Source: Spirodela intermedia
Lineage: Eukaryota > Streptophyta > Magnoliopsida > Alismatales > Araceae
Direction of reading: 5' to 3'
Assembly (NCBI GenBank): GCA_902729315.2
Contig: LR746272.1
Location: forward strand, 1,612,001 to 1,676,000
DNA length: 64,000 nt
Every line of letters starts with the position of its first letter. Positions within the stretch are counted from its first letter, which is position 1. This document shows, one piece after another, positions 48,612 to 64,000 of the stretch. The notes beneath the pieces are model-generated. The model ran no database searches. It had not been told where the DNA came from and saw nothing but the letters and a program-made list of their open reading frames with translations. The position numbers were made by a program, and so were the translations under genes.

Positions 48612-50673
48612 TCCGCTCGCATCGCGCGGTTGTGATTTGATCTCGGAGTATGATAGGCCCTTGGCACGAATTACCCCGGGTAGCCGGCCTGAACTGAGGG
48701 AGATAATCGTGAGCTGCGCGTTTCGAACCTTCTTCCCTCCTTTTTAAGCTCTTTTTTTTCTTCAGGATATGTACGTATGTGAGTATTATCTGATACAAGT
48801 CTCTAACTGATAAAGTGCCCCATTTGAAGAGATCGTATGTGAGTGTCAGTGATGAAATGTTGCTCCATATTAAATTCGTTTGTCTTCTGTATGGTTGAGC
48901 ATCGTTTAATAACAGGGATGGTATCTTCCAGAGTATAATTATACCAAGCCTTATTCGTTCCTTCAGTCATACTTAGCCATAAATTCCTCGAAGAAACCTG
49001 ATCTTTATATGATATGCGCTTCACTAGCGCTTATTAAAGCGGAAAACCGTCGAAGTGGGGTTCAGTGATGTTCTTCATTGACGGTCAAAGAAGTGTACCA
49101 TATCATTTAATAAAGATAAGGCTCTACATAAAAAAGTTTCTCATGTCGTAGTCGACGAGTTATGAGGTGCTGATCTGAGATGAACTGAAGCTTCATCTGC
49201 TGCCTAAGTTTTCCCACCTTATTGGGCATTGCCTTTCTCCTGATTGCTTTGATTCCCTTTTTTCGTACAGACATGTGCTACAGCTGTTTGTTTGGGTGTA
49301 TTCCTGAGGAAACCTGTCTCATTATGACCCCAGTCTCCTCCCGCGTATTTTTTTTGATGATGGAGTAGTAGCATTGCTTTTAGAAACGATGGAAAGCTTG
49401 AAGGTTGTCGCTTGGTTGATTAAATTCATATGCTGGTTGATATCTTTTTCTATTCGACCATTTGATTTGGAGAATACAATCAAGCAGAACAGCTGATTGC
49501 AAATTACTCTTCTTTTGGAAAGTGACAGTTACCAGTGTTTTCTCATGTGCCCTCAAAGAATTTGGAATTGAAATTCAATTCCATCGAGTTATCTAATTAG
49601 TGGTACACCTGCTGATCTCCTTTTTATGATTTAAACGTTGCGTCCATTGCTAAATTCAGACATTACGTTCCCATTTTCATTGCTAGTTTTGAACCAATCT
49701 GAATTGATAGGTGAAATCTGAGAAGCAGAGAAAGGACTGCCTAAAAGTAAATCATTGACATAGGATGAAATATTAGTGGCTGGTGAATGGGAGTTGATGC
49801 CGAAGTTGCCTTACCTGAAAATGGTTTGTGAAAATCCTGCTCGTGTTTTACACACACACAGAGTCCAAGTAGACCAGAAAAGTATTAGGTTTTCTTTGGA
49901 AATAGCTAACAATAGCAGTTGATGATGTAATTTATTGTCCTTGAATGAACGAGAAGAATATCTCCCCATGGTGAGTATAGTTTAGAAAACATTTTCAACT
50001 TTATTTTATCGTAGATCTTTGATAAATATTGAAATTATTTGATTAAAGATTCTGACCAGTTCAGGGAGTTAAAGATTCTGACATTGGTTTATCCTCCCCA
50101 TTCCAAAAGAGGGGAGTGATTTCGCCCAAGTTGATTTTCAAATGGGTGTAAAAATCGCTACCATAACTTTCATTAGGAATGCCATGGAAATAATTAAAAT
50201 CAGTTCTTTACTCGAGTTAGAAAACTGAATGTTGGATTTTTCTTGGAGCTTTTGCGTGGAATTTTAGGCAAATCCATGATTTCACGAGCTGAATTAAATG
50301 GCGGCTCATCTGAGTGAAGCCATACTTTTCCAGAAGGTGCGTGGTTGAACCTTCTCCAATTGCCTGACTCCTTGCTGGATTCCTGGGAAGGCTGCAGCCA
50401 ATATCTCGAGCTCATTCATTCTTCAGCTTTAGCATGAGAAGCCCGGGGGGGTTGATCATGCTGGTTTTTTTTTTTTTTTTTTTTTTTTTTCTACTTGAAG
50501 GACCAAATCAACCTCTCTCTATAAATTAGGTCATTCATGAAGGTGGCAATAAGTGGTGGGAGGAAATTTTTTGAAAGGGTTTATGGGATATGCAGGAGCC
50601 TGGATTCTCCATGATTTCGCGCTTTACAGGCTGATAAGTGCTGCCTTATGGATGGTGTAATTGCTGAACGATT

Positions 50674-50710
<37 letters not shown>

Positions 50711-50934
50711 CTAAAATGATCCACACGAAGATGGTCACTTTGAATGGGTGAAACCTTCTTCATTTTTTAGTAAATGACATTTGTTATACGATTCACTTAT
50801 TCCTACTGAATGACTATAAACACCATATAGCAGGGAAAATGAATCACAAAACGTCGACTGCTCGGACTGTAGATATTATATAAGATTCTTCGAGATATTA
50901 TAATAACCTTCCCTGCATCGTATACCTTTTTGTA
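48612..50934. other. 3' flank and spacer
   Basis: No conserved coding region was found. It includes a poly-T run of about 26 bases (50465-50490) and a CT microsatellite (50675-50707). Confidence 0.5.
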
Positions 50935-50950
50935 TACACGTAGAGAGAGG

Positions 50951-50999
<49 letters not shown>

Positions 51000-51089
51000 A
51001 AAACAAAGCCAAAGGGTTCCTAGGTGAACATAAAACCATTCTTAGACGTCGTAACGTATACACATATAGATAGGTAGAGCGAGAGAGAG

Positions 51090-51136
<47 letters not shown>

Positions 51137-51260
51137 AAAACCAGAGGGTCCCTAGGTGAACATAAAACCATTCTTAGACGTCGTAACCTATGCACATATA
51201 GATAGAGCGAGAGAGAGGGATAGAGAGAGAGAGAGATCCAGGCCAAGGCATAGTAGGTGA
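50935..51260. repeat. Minisatellite, about 132-bp unit, 2.4 copies
   Basis: Each unit is a long GA tract followed by CCAAAGGGTTCCTAGGTGAA and ATTCTTAGACGTCGTAAC...CACATATAGATAG. The unique parts start at 51009 and 51141, and a truncated third copy starts near 51241. Confidence 0.9.
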
Positions 51261-51421
51261 ACACAACCTAGTTTTCATATCATATTCTGACTGCCCATCG
51301 AGAACAACCCGTCGCTTATTTAGCTGCTTGACATGGAGCGAGGAAGAAGATGGCGCAATCCTCACGGCTCAGCTTCCATACTACGTACGTACCACCTTCC
51401 CGGGCGGCCATGCACGCCCGT

Positions 51422-51625
51422 CTAACTCTTCCCCTGCCGTCCTCCGGCGGCGGCGCCGCCGGGAGGGCTCTCAGAACCGTCGAACCCACCAAAATCCTTC
51501 CTCGGTATCGTGTGGTGGTTGGCGGCGGAGCTCCCGGAGATCCCCCCCGCCGCCGCCGGCGCGGCGGAGGAGCCCACGGCTACTAGTGCCGCCAGTAGGA
51601 GGACGACCACCACCAGCCGCTTCAT
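51422..51625 (-). CDS. Probable small secreted peptide precursor (67 aa)
   Basis: Single-exon open frame on the minus strand. A clear signal peptide (MKRLVVVVLLLAALVAVGSS, then AAPAAAG) is followed by a short mature region containing NHHTIPRKDFGGFDG and a Gly/Pro/Ser-rich end. There are no cysteines. A TATATAA box (51664-51670, minus strand) lies about 40 bases before the ATG and would place transcription start downstream of an out-of-frame ATG at 51653, supporting this start. The layout is that of plant signalling-peptide precursors. I have a weak recollection of small plant proteins with an NHHxIPR motif but cannot name the family. Receptor and function are unknown. Confidence 0.55.
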   Translation of the reverse strand: MKRLVVVVLLLAALVAVGSSAAPAAAGGISGSSAANHHTIPRKDFGGFDGSESPPGGAAAGGRQGKS

Positions 51626-51663
51626 CTTCTTCCCGGGGAACCTTACTTGCCATGGCGATGGTC

Positions 51664-51670
51664 TTATATA
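51664..51670 (-). promoter_or_regulatory. TATA box of the small peptide gene
   Basis: TATATAA on the minus strand (CTCATATATAAGACC) lies 39 bases upstream of the ATG. Confidence 0.5.
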
Positions 51671-51689
51671 TGAGGAGCGAGCTGCTCAT

Positions 51690-52465
51690 CGGAGTGGCCT
51701 CTCCACCACCGCGGTGAGCGTCGATAGGAAGAACAGTGGCAGCAGTAGGGCGATGGTGATCTAAATGCGGTGGAATCAGTGGAGGGGATTGCTAGCAGTG
51801 GTTCTAATTGAGGAGTGATGAAGAGGTGCATTACCGTCGATTTTCTCTCTCTAAAACTAGGTGACTATTAGCGGTGACAATGATATCTGACATTGAGTCA
51901 GAGAGAGAGAGAGAGAGAAACAGAGAGATATTAGATTTAAGCCACCCAGCTCGTAAAATTACCAGGAAGATGGGTTTCACCTTCTTTTCTTTTTTTTTGA
52001 TTTGGTTGAGGCTAATATATTAAGCAATAAGTCAAAGTCACCCGAGGACATAGTTGACTTTAGTCCAGATAAGATACCCGACTAGGTAAAGTCAACGTAC
52101 AGTGTCATTTGCGCTCGGGCGGGTGGTCACCTACCCTTCGGGAAACATTCCAGCATAAAATGTCTCCCAGGAATAGCTCAATTACAAAGGAAAACGGTCG
52201 GGTAACCTCCTTGCACAGAGTGCACGAAAGGGTTGTTGTGAAAGTCAAAAGGCACATTTTTCCCAAAAAAAAATGGTTCGATGGCTTGTTATCTTGACAG
52301 ATTTATATGGGCATTAAAAACCAAGAAGGGTCTGAAGAAGAAGAGAGAGAGAGAGATAGAGAGAGAGAAGACTTGTTGGCGACCCAGTGTCGTGAGCAGT
52401 AATGGTAACTTCTAAATGAAGATACCCACTTTAGGGAAGATCTAGTGTTATATATATATTTATAT

Positions 52466-52507
<42 letters not shown>

Positions 52508-52786
52508 ATGACCTACACCATGAACGAGAGTAGCAACTGCTACATGAGTCTACCGATTTTAGAACCCCTTTGACTCCTGTGCGATTCCTTCCACTTCCCA
52601 TGGAGAACGGATCCCTCCGCGGAAGGTAATGCGGTAGAGAGAGAAAGAGAGAGAGAGAGAGAGAGGCCTCCCCTGTGCATGTGAGCTCTGAGTTGGCTGG
52701 CGAGGGGGAAACAGTGAGACAGAGGACGAGGAGTACAGAATACAGTAAACTTTTAGAACCAGATTTACGATTCCCTCTGCCATTGA

Positions 52787-52836
<50 letters not shown>

Positions 52837-53884
52837 GGGTCTCAGAGAAGCCTCACCGGGGCCGGTGCCGGTGTCTCTCCGTTCGCCGGCGGCAGAGGCG
52901 AAGCCGACCGTCCCACCGCAGTAATTGGCTCTTCTCATGCGCACGTGGACCAATGAGACAGGAGATTGCCCTATCAGTCGACGCTGCCCCAGCGGCGGCA
53001 TATTCGCCTGCGCACTCTTCCTCCTCAGAATCGTCCAATCGGTGGTCCCTCGTCGCGCTTTCGGCGCTGTTCCGTCCTTTTCTGCCGTCGATCTTTCAAA
53101 AGATCCATCCATCGGACGGCACCGACGAACTCCCATGGAGGGCGTCCCTCCTCCTTTCTCTCTCTAAATTGAGCTTAGTTTATACCTCGAGTATAGTACA
53201 TAGTTTAATGAGATATAATTTAATGGGGTGCGTGCGGAGCGAGTTCCACCGATCTCGCTCGTCGGACTCGGTGGTAAATAAATGCTCGGAATCGGTGAGG
53301 AGCGAGTTCCGAACTCGTCCGTGTTGACCCGGCCCACACTCGTTCATCCCCCACGACCACCTGCTTCCAGGTGGCCACGCCCCGCCGTCACGTGCGGGAG
53401 GGTGACGGCTGGCGGCGCCGGCGCCGGCGCTACGTGGCCGCATAAGAAAAGCCGTGGCGCGGCATATGATTGGCAGGAAAGGCATTTAATAATGAAAAAA
53501 ATAAAAAAATATTATAGTTTCGGGGGATTTTCATACGGGTGATTAGATAAAGGAATAATGACGCCAGCAGGGAGAGGGGGTGGGGAGCGCGGTTAGGGTT
53601 TTTATGAGGTCTGGGGAAAAGGGGCCCCACCGGGGAAACGCTCCCCCACGGCCCCCATAACAACAGCTGTCTTCTCGCTCTGCTGGCGCTGTGCGACCTG
53701 CCCTTTTCAGTTTTCATCGTCTTCCTCCTCAGTCCGCCCCACCTGCTCATCTCTGCGCCGCCGGCCGCCAGGAGGAAGAAGAGGAGAGGGCAGCACTTTC
53801 ATGGCGCTCCTCCCCGCCCGCGCCGCTCTGTGAGGCCTGGCCCCTGCTCGCGTGGAGGTTCTCTCCTGCCGTCGGAGTTCGCGG
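51690..53884. other. Intergenic region with several GA tracts; receptor kinase upstream region
   Basis: GA microsatellites lie at 51900-51918, 52468-52504, 52636-52665 and 52785-52836. No conserved gene was found. The last 300 bases are the 5' region of the receptor-like kinase. Confidence 0.5.
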
Positions 53885-55985
53885 ATGGCGACGCGAGCGG
53901 CTCTTCCGCTCTTCTTCTTCTTCTTGGTGGTTCTCTCCTCGTTACCGGCGGCGAGGCCGGATCTGCAGTCGGACAGGGCGGCGCTACTGGCCTTCCGGGA
54001 GGCCGTCGGCAGGTTGGCCGTCTCCTGGAATGACTCCATCTCGCCGTGCGCATGGCAGGGGGTGGTCTGCGAGGCCGGTCGCGTGGTCATCCTCCGCCTT
54101 CCCGGCGCCGGTCTCATCGGCGAGATTCCCGCTGGAGTGCTGGGGAACCTCACCGGACTCAGGACGCTGAGTCTCCGGTTCAACGCCCTCTCCGGCCCAC
54201 TGCCGGCGGATCTGTCCTCCCTCAAAGAGCTCCGGAATCTGTACCTCCACGACAACCGCCTCTCCGGCGAGATCCTCCCGTCCGTCTTCTCCCTGGAGAA
54301 CCTGATCCGGCTCAACCTCGGCGGGAACAGGTTCTCCGGCGAGATCCCGGCGGACTTCAACGATCTCAAGCGGCTCCGCACCCTGTACCTCGACAGAAAC
54401 CAGCTCTCCGGCCAGATCCCCGACCTCAATCTCACTCTGGACCAGTTCAATGTCTCCTACAACCAGCTCAATGGCTCCATCCCAAGGCGTCTCCGGTCCA
54501 TGCCGGAGAACGCCTTCCTCGGGCTCCAGCTCTGCGGGTTGCCCTCGAACCCTTGCCCCGACGAAGTCGTCCCCTCGTCGGCGCCGATCGGGCTTACTCC
54601 GGTTGACAATGGCGGCGGTGCCTCGGTGAGGAGGGGGAAGAAGAAACTCTCAGGTGGAGCGATAGCCGGCATTGCCATCGGATCCGTCGTCGGCCTCCTG
54701 GCCCTCGTCCTGCTCCTCTGTGTCGTCTGCCGGAAAAAGGGGGGGAACAAGACCAGATCTCTGGAGGCAGCGGGTGCGAAGCCGTCGGAGGTCGAGGTGC
54801 CGATGAGAGACAAAGGACTCGGAGAAGAAGGGGGTGGCGCTGCCGGGGGGGCGTATCCCGCAGGCGGCGGCGCCGCCGCTGCCTTGGCGGGAGCGGCGGC
54901 CACCAGACCGAAGGGCGACACCGCAAGCGGCGGCCAGAGCAAGAAGCTCGTCTTCTGCGGCACCAGCCCGCGGGTTTTCGATCTGGAGGATCTGCTCAGG
55001 GCCTCTGCGGAGGTGCTCGGCAAGGGCACCTTCGGCACCGCCTACAAGGCGGTGTTGGAGATGGGAACCGTGGTGGCGGTGAAGCGGCTGCGAGACGTTA
55101 ACCTGCCGGAGGAGGAGTTCAGGGAGAAGATCGAGGCCGTCGGCGCCATGACCCACCCCAACCTGGTCCCTCTCTGGGCTTACTACTTCAGCAAGGACGA
55201 GAAGCTCCTCGTCTACGACTACATGCCCATGGGCAGCCTCTCCTCTCTCCTCCACGGTGAGTAGATCTTCTTCTTCTTCTTCTGCTTCTTCTTCCCGACC
55301 TCCTCCCACCTCTGATGCATCGTGTTCATCTTTTCTCTGCGCAGGAAGCAGAGGATCGGGGAGGTCGCCGCTGCACTGGGAGACGAGGGTGAGCATCGCC
55401 CTCGCCGCCGCCAGGGGGATCGAGTACATCCACTCCACGGGCCCGAGCTCCTCCCATGGGAACATCAAGTCCTCCAACATCCTCCTGGACAAGCCGCAGA
55501 ACGCCCGCGTCTCCGACCACGGCCTCTCCCACCTCGCCGGTCCAGCGAGCTTGCCCAACCGACTCGCCGGCTACCGCGCTCCCGAGGTCACCGACGCCCG
55601 CAAGGTTTCGCAGAAAGCGGACGTGTACAGCTTCGGCGTGCTACTGCTGGAGCTGCTCACCGGGAAGGCGCCGGCGCAGGCGCTGCTCAACGAGGAGGGG
55701 GTTGACCTGCCGCGGTGGGTTCAGTCGGTGGTCAGGGAGGAGTGGACCTCCGAGGTCTTCGACTCCGAGCTTCTCAGATACCAGAACGTGGAGGAGGAAA
55801 TGATGCAGCTCCTCCAGCTCGCCGTTGACTGTACTGTACAGTATCCGGACAAGCGCCCTTCCATGGCGGAGGTCGTCGCCAGGATTGAGGACATCCACCG
55901 GTCGAGCGTGGACAAGGGGGAGTCAGGTCTGCAGCCGGAAGCTCTGGCCGACGGCGGTGGCGGCGCCGCCGCAGCAGCACCTTGA
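53885..55985 (+). CDS. LRR receptor-like pseudokinase (RKL1/RLK902 type)
   Basis: Two exons, 53885-55256 and 55345-55985, joined in phase 1 by an 88-bp intron (670 aa). A signal peptide ([18 protein letters not shown]) leads into the LRR N-terminal cap ([21 protein letters not shown]), about five leucine-rich repeats, CGLPSNPCP, a transmembrane helix (about 255-279) and a Gly/Ala-rich juxtamembrane region. The kinase domain has an intact glycine loop ([11 protein letters not shown], about 378-388) and VAVKRL, but the catalytic HRD is HGN (about 494-496) and DFG is DHG (about 515-517). This is the LRR-III subfamily of 'probable inactive receptor kinases', which act as plasma-membrane signalling scaffolds. 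The intron position between the kinase N- and C-lobes is typical of the group. The ligand is unknown. Confidence 0.92.
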
Positions 55986-56409
55986 GTCACCAGCCAGGCT
56001 TTTACTGCCAGCACTCACTCGTCATCTTCGTCAGGCTCCTGATCATCACCAACCCTTGATTTTTTTTTTTTTCTTCTTCCTCTCTCGTCTTCCACATTGC
56101 AGATCGGGTCTCATTTCCGTCTCCATCATCGATCGGTGTTGCTTAGGACGAGGAACTCCGCCTGTGTTCTTCCTTCTCCTTTTTTTTTTTCTGCTTCATT
56201 TTCATACAATCTTGTGTATTTCTTGGGCGGTGAACGGTGGAATCAATCGCGGGTCTTTGATTTGAGTTCTCTGTTCGATCGATCTCTCCCTTCCGATCCG
56301 AAGAAACCCGGCGACCTTGGGATCACACTGCTTCGCTGGTGGGCTCGCGAATCACCGTCTCTTTAACAAAAGGGAAAAGGAAAAGCAGAGGCCGAGAAAA
56401 AGCTAAAGG

Positions 56410-56452
<43 letters not shown>

Positions 56453-57437
56453 CCCCCATCACACGAAGAGCTAGCTCCCATGTGACCTGGTCAGGTTGGT
56501 CTGTGGGGGCGTCTCTGAGCTGTGGTCACTGGCTCTCCCTCTCTCTTCTCTTTCTCTCTCTACTGGTTATGACATTAAAACGCCCTCTCCAGCACCCCTG
56601 GCAACGTGCTCGGGGGCCTGATCGGGTCGGTGGAGCCTTCGGTCAACGGTTGCGATGTACGCCTCCCCGAACCGACGTTACATTTTTTACGGTCTCTGTT
56701 TTTATATTTTCAAATTCTGCTCCTTTTTATCACTCGGGAGAGGTGCCCGTTGGAGGATGTGGGATTACCATAATGCCCATCCACGTGGCGCGTCGGTGAA
56801 ACGCGCGTCCTTGCGGCCCGAGCCCACAAAATATAAATGGGCCGGCCCGGTCTTGGGAATCCGGAGCCCGGAATCGATTCCAGAGGAATCCTGACTCCTG
56901 GCGCCAACATTTTATGACCACATGTATAAATAAATATATATAACCAAATACTTACTGTTAAATATACTTAATTAGAGTATATTTCCTTCACCGTCCTGAC
57001 TTTTGGAGCGTGCTCCAATTTCGGCTGTCCGATGTGATCCGGGCCCAAGCCCATTAAGTGGAGATGACTGGGCTTGGGCCTATCACGGCTCTTCTCCCGC
57101 GCACGTGGCCCAGTTGGACTTTAAATAGCCGGGCTGATAATTTTCCGACCCACCGACACCCGACCGCCGTCAGGAAAATAAAGGCATCAAATCTCTATTT
57201 TCGGGCCGAAAACTGCGCTCGACATGTCCGGGCCCGGCCCGATCGGTTCCCCGCCGCCCTGACTTTTGTTGCCTCGAACGTCAAGATCGAGGCAGGGACC
57301 AACACGGTCCGTAGAATGGCCCGATTTCTTGATACCACAAATTTATTTATTTATCTATTTATTTAATTAATTTAAAATTTCATTTTTGGCTGTGTTCTGA
57401 GAACGAACGGCCGAGAGCCCGGCCCGACAAGATCGCA

Positions 57438-57482
<45 letters not shown>

Positions 57483-57653
57483 GCACGCGTCACCTCCATC
57501 ACCTTTGATATCTCTACTTGGCGGAGGATCGAAGCATATGCTATTGTTCCGCTCGATCCATATCTCTGCTTCATATTCTCGTCTCTCTTTCGATCCCTTC
57601 TTCACTCTGTCGGTTGTGGTTGCGGTTGCTGTGGAGTTGTGAGTCAGAGGAAG
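55986..57653. other. 3' flank and PGM upstream region
   Basis: The receptor kinase 3' UTR comes first, followed by a GA tract (56411-56452). The phosphoglucomutase promoter has GGGCCC/TGGGCC-type motifs (about 57040-57110, 57230) and a GA tract (57441-57478) in the probable 5' UTR. No other gene was found. Confidence 0.5.

Positions 57654-64000
<6,347 letters not shown>

Noticed and set aside
53707-54450. 247-codon open frame on the minus strand
   Set aside because: It lies opposite the LRR receptor exon; GC-rich codon structure creates it and its composition (Arg/Ser/Pro-rich) has no domain.
54650-55558. 302-codon open frame on the minus strand
   Set aside because: Antisense of the kinase coding exon and across its intron; a shadow frame.

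Overview
The window is nuclear DNA of a flowering plant. The evidence is intron-rich genes of plant-only families (OZ-type RanBP2 zinc finger, plasmodesmata-located protein, caleosin, RKL-type receptor kinase), a plant tRNA-Glu, Ty1/copia debris and many GA/CT microsatellites. Coding exons of several genes are very GC-rich, especially towards the 5' end, which points to a monocot and probably a commelinid. The species cannot be named from the sequence alone.

Layout. (1) 1-2.2 kb: AT-rich spacer and a small terminal-inverted-repeat element. (2) 2.3-10.6 kb, plus strand: an OZ-like zinc-finger protein, a 2-oxoglutarate/Fe(II) dioxygenase and a ubiquitin E2 variant (UEV1). (3) 11.8 kb: tRNA-Glu(CUC), minus strand. 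(4) 12.4-25.2 kb: three caleosin/peroxygenase genes in tandem. The first has an in-frame stop in its EF-hand, the second is intact, and the third is a segmental copy of the second that lost exon 1. Copia debris in both orientations separates the second and third. (5) 25.4-41 kb: an AT-rich stretch with no conserved gene, holding a 1-kb tandem duplication, a compound CT/CA microsatellite, a roughly 3.9-kb imperfect palindrome and a decayed, interrupted copia element. (6) 44.5-46.2 kb, minus strand: a plasmodesmata-located protein. (7) 48.2 kb: a short BAP31-like ER membrane protein. (8) 51.4-51.6 kb, minus strand: a probable small secreted peptide precursor next to a 132-bp minisatellite. (9) 53.9-56.0 kb: an LRR receptor-like pseudokinase. 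(10) 57.7 kb to the window end: the first 13 exons of cytosolic phosphoglucomutase, one bounded by a GC-AG intron.

The genes form no pathway; this is an ordinary plant gene neighbourhood. The only functional cluster is the caleosin trio (oxylipin and lipid-droplet peroxygenase family). Exon structures were worked out by hand from splice sites, phase continuity and family conservation; every multi-exon CDS below keeps an open frame across its junctions except caleosin 1. I saw no clearly new biological system. The most unusual items are the large palindrome, the three identically split zinc fingers, the broken and rebuilt caleosins, and the candidate peptide gene.
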